From: Streptomyces coacervatus | GTDB lineage: Bacteria; Actinomycetota; Actinomycetes; Streptomycetales; Streptomycetaceae | Length of the DNA: 64,000 nucleotides | Reading direction: 5' to 3' | Assembly: GCF_029223485.1 (NCBI RefSeq) | Contig: NZ_JARHTP010000030.1 | Coordinates: 40,480 to 104,479 of the forward strand | In this document: in pieces, positions 24,731-33,227 of the stretch | Numbering within the stretch: the stretch's first letter is position 1 | Layout of the letters: each line of letters begins with the position of its first letter | Made by a program: the position numbers and the translations under genes | The notes under the pieces: model-generated | The model's input: the letters and a program-made list of their open reading frames with translations, nothing else | The model's database searches: none | Told to the model about the DNA's origin: nothing

Positions 24731-24934
24731 TCAGACGGGGGTGACGTTCTCCGCCTGCGGGCCCTTCGGGCCCTGGGTCACGTCGAAGGAGACCTGCTGG
24801 TTCTCCTCCAGCGAGCGGAAGCCGCTCGCGTTGATGGCGGAGTAGTGGACGAAGACGTCCGGGCCGCCACCTTCCTGGGCGATGAAGCCAAAGCCCTTTT
24901 CGGCGTTGAACCACTTCACGGTTCCGGTAGCCAT
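24731..24934 (-). CDS. CspA-family cold-shock protein
   Basis: The 67-residue single-domain OB-fold protein has RNP1 KGFGFI (residues 14-19) and RNP2 DVFVHY (26-31), the RNA- and DNA-binding aromatic patch of cold-shock proteins. It probably melts RNA structure at low temperature or acts as a constitutive RNA chaperone. The start has the strong ribosome site AAGGAGG. The mRNA would have a leader of about 150 nt, as is usual for regulated csp genes. Confidence 0.95.
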   Translation of the reverse strand: MATGTVKWFNAEKGFGFIAQEGGGPDVFVHYSAINASGFRSLEENQQVSFDVTQGPKGPQAENVTPV

Positions 24935-25090
24935 AAGCCCTCCTTGGGCCCAAAGGGTTGCCCTGCTCCAGAACCTGCAAGTGTGAAAACAGTGCTGCAC
25001 AACTGCATACGTCTGAAAACGACGAGAGCCCGCGGTTACATGCTCCGCAGGCTCTGTACTGCAAGGGAAACCAAACTGCAACTTGCGGCG

Positions 25091-25118
25091 AGCCTAGCAC
25101 GCAGGCAGCCGAAAGCAA
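25091..25118 (-). promoter_or_regulatory. Promoter of the cold-shock gene
   Basis: On the minus strand TTGCTT (25113-25118) and TAGGCT (25091-25096) are separated by 16 nt, a good vegetative promoter. It gives a 5' leader of about 150 nt before ATG 24934, which could fold as a thermosensitive or cold-responsive element. No other gene lies in 24935-25242. Confidence 0.55.
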
Positions 25119-25230
25119 TAGAGGGCAAGATCACGTCACCCGGATGTTTGAAGATCGCCCGGATGGGGTTGACGGGGCGCCGGAGACGGCAACACAGCAC
25201 CCTGAAGGCTGCACCGTACCTCATGGGGTC

Positions 25231-25250
25231 TAGCCTCGCGATGTGGACAA
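25231..25250 (+). promoter_or_regulatory. Leaderless mqnA promoter overlapping a DnaA-box sequence
   Basis: TAGCCT (25231-25236) is followed by 6 nt and the GTG start at 25243, so the transcript probably begins at the start codon. The nonamer TGTGGACAA (25242-25250) is the reverse complement of the preferred Streptomyces DnaA box TTGTCCACA and spans the start codon. Confidence 0.5.
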
Positions 25251-26091
25251 TTCTCGCACCCGGCCGCGCGTCGGCCACATCCAGTTCCTGAACTGCCTGC
25301 CCCTGTACTGGGGGCTTGCGAGGACCGGCACGCTCCTCGACTTCGAGCTGACGAAGGACACCCCGGAGAAGCTCAGCGAGCAGCTGGTGCAGGGAGACCT
25401 CGACATCGGGCCCATCACCCTCGTCGAGTTCCTCAGGAACGCGGACGACCTGGTCGCCTTCCCGGACATCGCCGTCGGCTGCGACGGCCCGGTGATGTCC
25501 TGCGTGATCGTCTCGCAGGTCCCGCTGGACGAGCTGGACGGCGCCCGGGTCGCGCTCGGCTCGACCTCGCGCACCTCGGTCCGGCTGGCCCAGCTGCTGC
25601 TGGCCGACCGCTACGGTGTCCGGCCCGACTACTACACGTGCCCGCCCGACCTCGCTCTGATGATGCAGGAGGCGGAGGCGGCCGTACTCATCGGAGACGC
25701 GGCCCTGCGGGCCAATCTGCACGACGGGCCGCGCCTCGGCCTGGAGGTCCACGACCTGGGCTCGCTCTGGAAGGAGTGGACCGGCCTGCCGTTCGTCTTC
25801 GCCGTCTGGGCCGCCCGCCGCGACTACCTCGACCGCGAACCGGAGATCACCCGCAAGGTCCACGAGGCCTTCCTCGCCTCCCGCAACCTCTCCCTGGAGG
25901 AGGTCGGCAAGGTCGCCGAGCAGGCGGCCCGCTGGGAGGAGTTCGACGAGCGGGTCCTGGAGCAGTACTTCACGACGCTGGACTTCCGCTTCGGCGGGCC
26001 GCAGCTGGCCGCGGTCGCCGAGTTCGCACGGCGGGTCGGGCCGACGACCGGCTTCCCGGCGGACGTCAAGGTGGATCTGCTGCACCCGTAG
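25243..26091 (+). CDS. mqnA: Chorismate dehydratase
   Basis: The 282-residue periplasmic-binding-like enzyme has the family opening VGHIQFLNCLPLYWGL (residues 10-25) and conserved GDLDIGPITLVEFLRNADDL and ALGSTSRTSVRLAQLLL segments. MqnA removes water from chorismate to give 3-[(1-carboxyvinyl)oxy]benzoate, the first step of the futalosine route to menaquinone; MqnE at 1.5 kb uses this product. GTG 25243 is supported by the leaderless -10 box. A Ser/Thr kinase gene follows after 72 bp. Confidence 0.92.
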   Translation: MDNSRTRPRVGHIQFLNCLPLYWGLARTGTLLDFELTKDTPEKLSEQLVQGDLDIGPITLVEFLRNADDLVAFPDIAVGCDGPVMSCVIVSQVPLDELDGARVALGSTSRTSVRLAQLLLADRYGVRPDYYTCPPDLALMMQEAEAAVLIGDAALRANLHDGPRLGLEVHDLGSLWKEWTGLPFVFAVWAARRDYLDREPEITRKVHEAFLASRNLSLEEVGKVAEQAARWEEFDERVLEQYFTTLDFRFGGPQLAAVAEFARRVGPTTGFPADVKVDLLHP

Positions 26092-26163
26092 CCATCTCGG
26101 CAGGGGAACGGCGCACTACCCTTTTCTCGTCGTTACGGGGGACACGGGGGAGGGGTGGACGCC

Positions 26164-27888
26164 ATGCAGCCGCTGGGAACCGACGAGCCCACCGTCATGG
26201 GGCCCTACCGGCTGCTCGGCCGGCTCGGCTCCGGCGGTATGGGCCGCGTCTACCTGGGCCGCAGCGCCGGGGGCCGCACGGTCGCCGTCAAGATCGTGCA
26301 CCCGCACTTCGCGCTCGACGAGGAGTTCCGCGCCCGCTTCCGCCGCGAGGTGGACGCCGCGCGGCGGGTGGGCGGCGCCTGGACGGCACCCGTCCTCGAC
26401 GCGGACCCCGAGGCCGGCGTGCCATGGGTCGCGACGGCGTATGCGGCGGGGCCGTCACTGGCGGCGGCCGTCGCGGACGGCGGACCGCTGCCGGCTCATT
26501 CGGTACGGGCGCTGGGCGCGGGACTGGCGGAAGCGCTGGCGGCGGTGCACGAACTGGGTCTGGTGCACCGGGACGTCAAGCCGTCCAATGTCCTGCTCAC
26601 GCTGGACGGACCGCTGCTGATCGACTTCGGGATCGCGCGAGCCACGGACGGTACGGCGTCCTTGACGTCGACGGGGGTGTCGATCGGGTCGCCCGGCTAC
26701 ATGTCCCCCGAGCAGATCCTCGGGAAGGGGGCCACGGGCGCGGCCGATGTCTTCTCGCTGGGGGCGGTGCTGGCATACGCGGCGACCGGGGAGCCGCCGT
26801 TCCCCGGGGACTCGTCCGCGGCTCTGCTCTACCGGGTCGTCCATGAGGAGCCCGAACTCGGTTCGCTGGGCGGCGAGTTGCGGGATGTGGTGGAGGCGTG
26901 CCTGGCCAAGGAGCCGGAGCAGCGGCCGACGCCCGGAGAGCTGGCACGGCGGCTGGCCCCCGAGGGGGCGGCGCGGATGGTGGCGGGCGGGTGGCTGCCG
27001 GGGGCGCTGGTGGAGCAGGTGAGCCGAAGCGCCGTACAGCTGCTGAATCTTGAGGCGGGGGACGTCGGGGAGGCGGCATCGGGGCCGGTGGGGTTCAGCA
27101 GTCCGTCGGTCGGGGACGCGGTGACGGCCGGCGGGGAAGGGGCCGGGCAGCCGACGGTGGGGGAGTTCGGGCCGGCGCCGGTGATGCCGGTGGCTGCGCC
27201 CGTCTCCGTGCCCGAGCCGCGGGACGCGCCGCCCGTCGAGCAGCGGCCCGGCAGGGTGGCGGTGTCCGTGGCGGCGACGTCCGCCCCGGGGGACGGCGGG
27301 CGGGGGCGGCGACTGAGCTGCACGGTGGTGCTGGCGGTCGCGGGGGCGTTGGCCGCGGTGACGGTCGGGTCGGTGTTCCTGTTCGACCTGCTGCCGGGTA
27401 ACGGGGACGACAACGCCTCGGGGAGCAGCGGCCGGGGGGCGTACTCACCTGCGCCGAGTTCGGTTTCGACAGCTTCTTCCAGTGCTTCGAGTACGACGCC
27501 GGGTGAGACGGCCAGCGAGGTCCCCGGCCCGGCGGGCGCCGTCCCGGCCTCGTACATCGGCACATGGGAGGGCCAGGCGACCGCCCTCGGCGGAACACTG
27601 CCGGACGGCACCTTCCGGCTGACCGTGCATCGGGCGCGCGTGGGCGAGGAGTTGGGCCGACTCCGCCAGACCGACCAGATCGGCGGCGTCTGCATCGACG
27701 TACTGACCCTGAAGAAGGTGACGAAGAACGAGCTCGTCACGGAGTCGGCGGGCGCCAAGTCCAACACCGCGCAGTGCGACCCGACCGCGCACACGGTGCG
27801 GTTGTCCCGGGTGGGGGACGACCTGAAGTACGTGTCGGAGAGCGAGGCGGAGGGGAATCCCACGGCTCGCATGTCGAAGGTGAAGTGA
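26164..27888 (+). CDS. Transmembrane Ser/Thr protein kinase with extracellular sensor
   Basis: The 574-residue Hanks-type kinase has GSGGMGRVY (residues 22-30), Lys43 in VAVKIV, catalytic HRDVKPSN (135-142), DFG (154-156) and the SPGYMSPEQ activation segment. A Pro/Ser-rich juxtamembrane region leads to one helix (about 383-407), then a Ser-rich linker and a C-terminal domain of about 110 residues with a Cys pair (GGVCIDVL and NTAQCDPT). No PASTA repeats are present, so this is not the PknB cell-wall type. ATG 26164 has GGGGGAGG upstream; the GTG at 26155 is too close to that site. Confidence 0.9.
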   Translation: MQPLGTDEPTVMGPYRLLGRLGSGGMGRVYLGRSAGGRTVAVKIVHPHFALDEEFRARFRREVDAARRVGGAWTAPVLDADPEAGVPWVATAYAAGPSLAAAVADGGPLPAHSVRALGAGLAEALAAVHELGLVHRDVKPSNVLLTLDGPLLIDFGIARATDGTASLTSTGVSIGSPGYMSPEQILGKGATGAADVFSLGAVLAYAATGEPPFPGDSSAALLYRVVHEEPELGSLGGELRDVVEACLAKEPEQRPTPGELARRLAPEGAARMVAGGWLPGALVEQVSRSAVQLLNLEAGDVGEAASGPVGFSSPSVGDAVTAGGEGAGQPTVGEFGPAPVMPVAAPVSVPEPRDAPPVEQRPGRVAVSVAATSAPGDGGRGRRLSCTVVLAVAGALAAVTVGSVFLFDLLPGNGDDNASGSSGRGAYSPAPSSVSTASSSASSTTPGETASEVPGPAGAVPASYIGTWEGQATALGGTLPDGTFRLTVHRARVGEELGRLRQTDQIGGVCIDVLTLKKVTKNELVTESAGAKSNTAQCDPTAHTVRLSRVGDDLKYVSESEAEGNPTARMSKVK

Positions 27889-27912
27889 CGGCAGGTACGT
27901 CGTCTACGTCGT

Positions 27913-29673
27913 CTACGACGACTCCGAGTTCGGCGTCGGGGCACTCACCGAGTGGCCGCAGCCGCCACCGGGGTCTTCAACAGGGCCGGGGGCCGCGGGA
28001 GTCGGGGTCTCGGTCTCGGGAGCGTGCTCGGAGGGAGCCGACGGAGTCTCGGGGGAGTCGTCGGTGGGGGGTGTCGGGGCCTCCGGGGATTCCGGGTACT
28101 CCTTGGAGGGGGGCTCCGGGGATTCGGGGGATTCCTTGGTGGGAGGCGCGGGGTCCTCGGGCGTCTTCTTGGTGGGAGGTGCCGGGTCCTCGGGCGTCTC
28201 CTTGGTGGGAGGCGCCGGAGTTTCCGGGGATTGCTTGGTCGGAGGTGCCGGGTCCTCGGGCGTCTCCTTGGTCGGAGGCTCCGGGGTCTTCGGGGGCTGC
28301 TCGGTGGGCGAGGACGGGTCGTCCGGGTCCTTGTCCGACCCGCCCTTCTTCGGGGGAGCCGGATCCGTTCCCTTCGGTGCGGGCTCGGCCGGCGGTGGGG
28401 TGTCGTCCGTCTTGCCCCCGGCCGTGTCCCCGCCGCCCGGAGTCGGCTTGGGCTCGTCGGTGTCACCGGGCTGTGCGGCTGTTCCGGTGCCGTCGGTGCG
28501 GGACGAGGGCTTGGCCGTCCCGCCGGACGTGGCCGTGTCGTCCGTGCGGACCCGCTCGCTGCGCTGAGCGCCGGTGCCCCGGCCGGACGTACCGTCCTTC
28601 TCCGGTTCCGCGTCCCGCGCGCCCGTCGACGGCGGCCCCACCGGTGTTCCGGCCACCGGCACCTGAGCCGCGGGCGCGTCGGCCACGGGTGCCCGCTGCG
28701 CCGGAACCCCACCGGACTCGGCCGGGCCGAGCACGAGGAGAAGCGCGGCGGCACCCGCGACGACCGCCCCGGCAGCCACCCCCACCTGCGTCTTCGAACC
28801 GCCGGCCGCCGCCTTGCGCACCCCGTGCAGCAGCCCGACGCCGTGCCCGCCGGCCGCGGTCGCCGCACCGGCCGACCCGGCGGTGAAGGCGAGCAGGAAC
28901 TTGCCCGCACCGCCCACCGCGAACACCACAAGCGCCGGCCCGACGAGCGCGGGCAACCGGTCGTTGGCGCTCATCAGGGCGGCAAGCCGCGCCCGGCAGT
29001 CGTCGCACGCGTCCACATGCCCGAGCAGCCGCTCGGACTGCTTCGCGGTTGCGGCGCCGCGCACATACGCGGGCATCCGAGCCCAGTGCACCTGGCACGC
29101 GGGGTCGTCAGGGGCTCCGCTCTGGGTGCGCAGGAACGCCTGCCGCATACCCTCCCGGGCACGGTGCAACAGCACAGCCGTGGCACCCTCCTTGGTGCCG
29201 AGCTGCGGCCCGATCGCGGCCAGCGGCTGCCCCTCCGCCTCGGCCAGCCACAGCGCCTTCACCCACCGCTCGGGCAACTGCCCCAGCACCCGCACCACCA
29301 GGTCGACGGAGGACACCTGCTCGGCCGGGTCGCCCCCGTGCCCGTTCCGCTGTTCCACCACCTCGACCCGCTCCTCGCCCTGCGGATCCCGCGGCGTCTC
29401 GCGCACGGCACTCCCGGCGGCGATCGCGAGATGCCGCACCGTCGTCATCAGATACGCCGGCACGTTGTCGATCTCGTGCCCCTCGGCCAGCCGCCGCCAC
29501 ACCCGGAAGTGCGCCTCCGCGACGAGGTCCTCGGCGGTCCAGGCATTCCGGGTGAGCGAGCGCGCGTACGCGACCAGACGCGGCTGCTGCTCCTCGTAGA
29601 TCCGGGCGTACGCGGCCGTGGCGGCGTGGGAGGCGGAGGCCGGTGCGGACACTGCAGTGAAACCGTCGGACAT
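27913..29673 (-). CDS. ECF sigma factor fused to an anti-sigma domain, membrane helix and Pro-rich tail
   Basis: The 586-residue protein begins with an ECF-type sigma factor: region 2 (AYARSLTRNAWTAEDLVAEA near residues 35-54) and region 4 (QLPERWVKALWLAEAEGQPL near 132-151). A zinc-binding anti-sigma motif HVDACDDC (His219, Cys223, Cys226) follows. One or two hydrophobic helices (about 243-264 and 297-316) lead to a long Pro/Thr/Glu-rich tail with repeated TKETPEDPAPP units that would lie outside the cell. Similar sigma-ZAS-TM fusions exist in Actinobacteria (ECF52-like). ATG 29673 has GGAG upstream. Confidence 0.85.
   Translation of the reverse strand: MSDGFTAVSAPASASHAATAAYARIYEEQQPRLVAYARSLTRNAWTAEDLVAEAHFRVWRRLAEGHEIDNVPAYLMTTVRHLAIAAGSAVRETPRDPQGEERVEVVEQRNGHGGDPAEQVSSVDLVVRVLGQLPERWVKALWLAEAEGQPLAAIGPQLGTKEGATAVLLHRAREGMRQAFLRTQSGAPDDPACQVHWARMPAYVRGAATAKQSERLLGHVDACDDCRARLAALMSANDRLPALVGPALVVFAVGGAGKFLLAFTAGSAGAATAAGGHGVGLLHGVRKAAAGGSKTQVGVAAGAVVAGAAALLLVLGPAESGGVPAQRAPVADAPAAQVPVAGTPVGPPSTGARDAEPEKDGTSGRGTGAQRSERVRTDDTATSGGTAKPSSRTDGTGTAAQPGDTDEPKPTPGGGDTAGGKTDDTPPPAEPAPKGTDPAPPKKGGSDKDPDDPSSPTEQPPKTPEPPTKETPEDPAPPTKQSPETPAPPTKETPEDPAPPTKKTPEDPAPPTKESPESPEPPSKEYPESPEAPTPPTDDSPETPSAPSEHAPETETPTPAAPGPVEDPGGGCGHSVSAPTPNSESS
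28099..28312 (-). repeat. 36-bp coding repeat in the Pro-rich tail of the sigma/anti-sigma fusion
   Basis: About six units of roughly 36 bp, each with TTGGTGGGAGG or TTGGTCGGAGG and TCCTCGGGCGTC, encode PPTKETPEDPA-type 12-residue repeats. They are likely a flexible wall-spanning stalk and may vary in number between strains. Confidence 0.7.
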
Positions 29674-29722
29674 GGCGGAACGCTCCAGTTGCCTACTGAC
29701 TGAGGGCGGGGAAGGGTTTGTC

Positions 29723-29753
29723 AGCCTAGATGGCAAAACTTTCAATGAAAGTT
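29723..29753 (-). promoter_or_regulatory. Promoter with 17-bp perfect palindrome before the sigma/anti-sigma gene
   Basis: AACTTTCA-A-TGAAAGTT (29737-29753) is a perfect inverted repeat. On the minus strand it precedes TAGGCT (29723-29728). AACTTT with a TCTA box 17 nt downstream also looks like an ECF-type promoter, so the protein may control its own gene. The palindrome could instead be an operator. Confidence 0.5.
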
Positions 29754-29914
29754 GCGCCAGAGGGCCAATGTGACGCACGTCACCGAAATTGCCTGCCGAT
29801 AAGGCGTAATGCACACCCCCTCAACTTGCTCCAAGAGATGCACAGGCCCAACCGGCCGCCGCAGAAACCGACATGCCTCACCATGTGCCATATTTCCGAA
29901 AAGAGACCCCCACC

Positions 29915-30328
29915 ATGTACATATCCCTGGAGCAGCCCACCGGCGCCCACCTGCTCACCCCCGACGGCGACGAACTGGCGGTGCCTGTCACCCTCCGCTA
30001 CAAGTCCGACGACCCCCTGGCCGTCCACTTCGTCTTCCCGGCCTGGATCTCGCTCGACGAGGAGGAGGTGACCTGGACCTTCGCGCGCAGCCTGCTGGAG
30101 GAGGGCCTGGGCAGCCGCGCGGGCCTCGGCACGGTACGGCTCTGCCCGGACGGCCCGTCCCACACCGTCGTGGAACTCCATGCCCCGCAGGGCATCGCAG
30201 CGGTCCGCTTCGACACGACCGCCCTCCACCGCTTCCTGCTCCGCTCCTACACGGTCACCGAGCCGGGCGGCGAGCCCCTGGAACCGGCCCTCGACCAGGG
30301 ACTCGCCTCGCTGTTCGGCGGTGTGTGA
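29915..30328 (+). CDS. SsgA/SsgB-like sporulation and cell-division regulator
   Basis: The 137-residue protein has the family pattern VPVTLRYKSDDPLAVHFVFP (about residues 23-42), VTWTFARSLLEEGLGSRAGL and GTVRLCPDG, as in SsgA-like proteins of sporulating actinomycetes. These proteins guide FtsZ placement and peptidoglycan work during sporulation septation. It is not SsgB itself, judging from the N-terminus. ATG 29915 is chosen where the conserved domain begins. It is divergent from the sigma/anti-sigma fusion gene. Confidence 0.82.
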   Translation: MYISLEQPTGAHLLTPDGDELAVPVTLRYKSDDPLAVHFVFPAWISLDEEEVTWTFARSLLEEGLGSRAGLGTVRLCPDGPSHTVVELHAPQGIAAVRFDTTALHRFLLRSYTVTEPGGEPLEPALDQGLASLFGGV

Positions 30329-30360
30329 CGCTGGGGCCCGAACCGAACAAGGGGGAGCAA

Positions 30361-30705
30361 GTGCGGCGCAGGTTCATACCGCTGGTTCAGGACCGGCCAT
30401 CCGCGAGTGAAGCGCGGCCTGCAGCAACCTCGCCCTCCGCCGAGACCCCGGCACCTCGCACTCCGCCCCAACTCTCAGACGTACAGAAGACTTTCATCAC
30501 GGCAGGCGGAAAGGCCGGATCGTACGAGTTTCCAGCGATTTCCGAATTTCAACGGGGCACCTTGGGGGTCTCAGCGCAGCTCAACGAAATGGCCCTCAGC
30601 CGTGGTCGCAAGAACGTGGCCGTATCAGTGACCACCAGGACCAGTGGCTCCTGGGGACTCTCCGTGGGATGGACCAAGACCATCGACCCCAAGAGTTCGG
30701 AGTGA
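30361..30705 (+). CDS. Hypothetical protein, possibly acquired
   Basis: I do not recognise this 114-residue frame. It starts at GTG 30361 with a G-rich stretch just upstream and ends 7 bp before the prepilin peptidase start. The N-terminal third is Pro/Ala-rich; the rest has SYEFPAISEFQRGTLGVSAQ and NVAVSVTTRTSGSWGLSVGW, suggesting beta structure. Third-position GC is lower than in neighbouring genes. The spacing to SsgA-like (32 bp) and prepilin peptidase suggests one transcript, if it is real. Confidence 0.4.
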   Translation: MRRRFIPLVQDRPSASEARPAATSPSAETPAPRTPPQLSDVQKTFITAGGKAGSYEFPAISEFQRGTLGVSAQLNEMALSRGRKNVAVSVTTRTSGSWGLSVGWTKTIDPKSSE

Positions 30706-30712
30706 GTCCGGG

Positions 30713-31450
30713 GTGAGTACCGGGTTGCTGATCGCCGTCGCCGCGCTCTGGGGCGCGGCAGCGGGGATGTTGCTGCCGAGGGCCGCCTATCGGTTCTCCG
30801 TGCCGGCCGAGGAGGCGTGGCGGGAGTTGTGCCCCGGCGGGCATCCGATCGGGGGCTGGATCGGGTGGGCCCGGTGCGGTGAGTGCTCCGACGTACGAAA
30901 GCAGGCGTACGGCCCCGGCGTCGCCGCCCTCTCCCTCGCCACCGCCCTCGTCTGTGCCGGCCTCGCCGCCGCCACCGGGACCCGCCCCGAGCTCGGTGTC
31001 TGGCTGCTGCTCGGGCCCGTCGGGGTGCTGCTGGCGGTCGTCGACCTGCGGGTGAAGCGGTTGCCCGACGTCCTGACGCTGCCGCTCGCGGGCGTCACCC
31101 TCGTGCTGCTCGGCGTGGCGGCGCTGCTGCCCGAGCACGCCGGTGACTGGACGACGGCGCTGTACGGCGCCCTCGCGCTCGGCGCCTTCTTCTTCGTGCT
31201 GTTCCTCGTCAACCCGGGCGGCATGGGCTTCGGGGACGTCAAACTGGCGCTGGGCCTGGGCGCCGCCCTGGGGTGGTACGGCTGGCCGACGGTGATGCTC
31301 GGCACCCTCGCCGCGTTCCTGCTCGGGGCGTTGTACGGCGGCGCGCTCGTCGTCGTACGGCGGGCCGGGCGCAAGACGACCATCGCGTTCGGGCCGTTCC
31401 TGATCGGCGGGGCGTTCCTCGGGCTGCTGATCGGGGCGTACGCGGCCTGA
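30713..31450 (+). CDS. Prepilin peptidase / A24 aspartyl protease
   Basis: The 245-residue multi-pass membrane protein (about seven helices) has the two catalytic aspartates of type IV prepilin peptidases: VVDLRVKRLPD and GFGDVKLALG. Such enzymes cleave leader peptides of type IV-like pilins on the inner face of the membrane. The N-terminal cytoplasmic loop has only one CGEC pair instead of the classical two, and the methylase part looks reduced. GTG 30713 is taken as start. No pilin gene is visible in the window, so the substrate is elsewhere. Confidence 0.82.
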   Translation: MSTGLLIAVAALWGAAAGMLLPRAAYRFSVPAEEAWRELCPGGHPIGGWIGWARCGECSDVRKQAYGPGVAALSLATALVCAGLAAATGTRPELGVWLLLGPVGVLLAVVDLRVKRLPDVLTLPLAGVTLVLLGVAALLPEHAGDWTTALYGALALGAFFFVLFLVNPGGMGFGDVKLALGLGAALGWYGWPTVMLGTLAAFLLGALYGGALVVVRRAGRKTTIAFGPFLIGGAFLGLLIGAYAA

Positions 31451-31499
31451 CGTAGGCTGGTCAGGTCTGTCCACAACCCTTGACGAAAGGGACGCCCCG

Positions 31500-32699
31500 G
31501 TGACCGAGAAGGCCGACCTTCAGTCCGTCCTCGACCGTGCCGCGGCCGGTGGTCGGATCACCCCCGAAGAGGCACTCGACCTCTACCGCGACGCCCCGCT
31601 GCATGCGCTGGGCGCCGCCGCCGACGCCGTACGCCGCCGTAGGTACGCCGGCACCGAGCACATCGCGACGTACATCATCGAGCGCAACATCAACTACACG
31701 AACGTGTGTGTCACGGCGTGCAAGTTCTGCGCCTTCTACGCCGCCCCCAAGGACACGGCGAAGGGCTGGACGCGGGATCTGGACGACATCCTGCGGCGCT
31801 GCGCGGAGACCGTCGAACTCGGCGGCACCCAGATCATGTTCCAGGGCGGACACCACCCGGACTACGGCGTCGAGTACTACGAGAAGCACTTCGCCGCCAT
31901 CAAGGAGGAGTTCCCGCAGCTCGTCATCCACAGCCTGGGGGCGAGCGAGGTCGAGCACATGGCCCGGATCTCCAAGGTGAGCGTGGAGGAGGCCATCTCC
32001 CGTATCCACGCCGCCGGCCTCGACTCCTTCGCGGGCGCGGGCGCGGAACTGCTGCCCGAGCGGCCCCGCAAGGCCATCGCGCCCCTCAAGGAGAGCGGCG
32101 AGCGCTGGCTGGAGATCATGGAGGCGGCGCACGGGCTGGGTGTCGAGTCCACCTCCACCATGCTCATGGGCACCGGCGAGACCAACGCCGAGCGCATCGA
32201 GCACCTCCGGATGATCCGTGACGTACAGGACCGGACGGGCGGCTTCCGCGCCTTCATCCCGTACACCTACCAGCCCGAGAACAACCACCTGAAGGGCCGC
32301 ACCCAGGCCACGCTCTTCGAGTACCTGCGGATGATCGCCATCGCGCGGCTGTTCATGGACAACATCCAGCACATCCAGGGCTCTTGGCTGACCACCGGCA
32401 AGGAGGTCGGGCAGCTGTCCCTGCACTACGGCGCCGACGACCTCGGCTCGATCATGCTGGAGGAGAACGTCGTCTCCTCGGCCGGCGCCAAGCACCGCTC
32501 CAACCGGCTCGAAATCATCGACCTCATCAGGAAGGCCGGGCGCGTTCCCGCCCAGCGGACCACGACCTACGAGCACATCGTCGTCCACGACGACCCGGCC
32601 AACGACCCCGTCGACGAGCGGGTGATGTCCCACATCTCGTCCACGGCGATCGCGGGCGGCACGGCGCATCCCGAGCTGAAGCTGCTCTCCACCAACTGA
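31500..32699 (+). CDS. mqnC: Cyclic dehypoxanthinyl futalosine synthase (radical SAM)
   Basis: The 399-residue radical SAM enzyme has CVTACKFC with Cys70, Cys74 and Cys77. MqnC cyclises dehypoxanthine futalosine in the menaquinone pathway, two steps after MqnE. The N-terminus (LDRAAAGGRITPEEALDLYR) and IMFQGGHHPDYGVEYYEKHF are MqnC features. GTG 31500 has GAAAGGGA 9 nt upstream. MqnB and MqnD activities are not encoded in this window. Confidence 0.92.
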   Translation: MTEKADLQSVLDRAAAGGRITPEEALDLYRDAPLHALGAAADAVRRRRYAGTEHIATYIIERNINYTNVCVTACKFCAFYAAPKDTAKGWTRDLDDILRRCAETVELGGTQIMFQGGHHPDYGVEYYEKHFAAIKEEFPQLVIHSLGASEVEHMARISKVSVEEAISRIHAAGLDSFAGAGAELLPERPRKAIAPLKESGERWLEIMEAAHGLGVESTSTMLMGTGETNAERIEHLRMIRDVQDRTGGFRAFIPYTYQPENNHLKGRTQATLFEYLRMIAIARLFMDNIQHIQGSWLTTGKEVGQLSLHYGADDLGSIMLEENVVSSAGAKHRSNRLEIIDLIRKAGRVPAQRTTTYEHIVVHDDPANDPVDERVMSHISSTAIAGGTAHPELKLLSTN

Positions 32700-32722
32700 C
32701 GCATCTGTCAACTGGCGTAACT

Positions 32723-33169
32723 GTGCTGACGATTCACGCGGCGGACGAGGTCCGGTACGGCTGGGACTCCGAGCCCGTCAAGGACGGCGCCGTGGCGGTC
32801 GAGGGGAACCGGATCGCCGCGGTGGGAACGCTGGCGGAGGTCCGGGAGCGGTTCCCGGACGCCCGGGTGCGGCGCTGGCCCGGGGTGCTCGGTCCCGGGC
32901 GCATCCATGAAGGCCCGCTTCCGGACGCCCCGTCCCCACGCGAACGCATCCACGCCGTACTGAAGTCGGGTGCGGTGGCCATCCTGGAGCAGTACGTCGA
33001 CACACCGGAACTCCGCGCGGCGGCCCACCGGAACGACGTGATGGTCCTCCCGGTTGTCCAACCGGCGGTGCTCAGCGAGACGACCCGCGCCGACCTGGCC
33101 GTATTCGACGAGACCGGCGCATGTATCGCCACGGTGTGTGCCGGGCGCCTCGTACACCGGCGCCGGTAG
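32723..33169 (+). CDS. Imidazolonepropionase-like remnant of an amidohydrolase
   Basis: The 148-residue protein starts MLTIHAADEVRYGWDSEPVK and GAVAVEGNRIAAVGTLAEVR, the first beta-sandwich half of amidohydrolases, and ends RADLAVFDETGACIATVCAG, the matching last half. The metal-binding HxH and barrel are missing between them, so it cannot be a normal hydrolase. Short proteins of this type are common in Streptomyces next to mqnC, as far as I recall, so it is probably a conserved protein rather than a fresh pseudogene. GTG 32723 starts 23 bp after mqnC. Confidence 0.65.
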   Translation: MLTIHAADEVRYGWDSEPVKDGAVAVEGNRIAAVGTLAEVRERFPDARVRRWPGVLGPGRIHEGPLPDAPSPRERIHAVLKSGAVAILEQYVDTPELRAAAHRNDVMVLPVVQPAVLSETTRADLAVFDETGACIATVCAGRLVHRRR

Positions 33170-33173
33170 AGGT

Positions 33174-33200
33174 CTTTAGGGGCGCGGGGAACTGCGCGAC
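33174..33200. repeat. Dispersed 27-bp repeat, copy 2
   Basis: It is identical to 9807-9833 and again sits at a 3' end, here between the convergent amidohydrolase-like and GH18-like genes (stops at 33169 and 33228). Confidence 0.6.
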
Positions 33201-33227
33201 CAGCCCCCACCCACCCGCACCCAACAC

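Noticed and set aside
28099..28312. Regularly spaced repeats that could suggest a CRISPR array
   Set aside because: The units are contiguous 36-bp coding repeats without variable spacers and encode Pro/Thr/Glu repeats. No cas genes are present.
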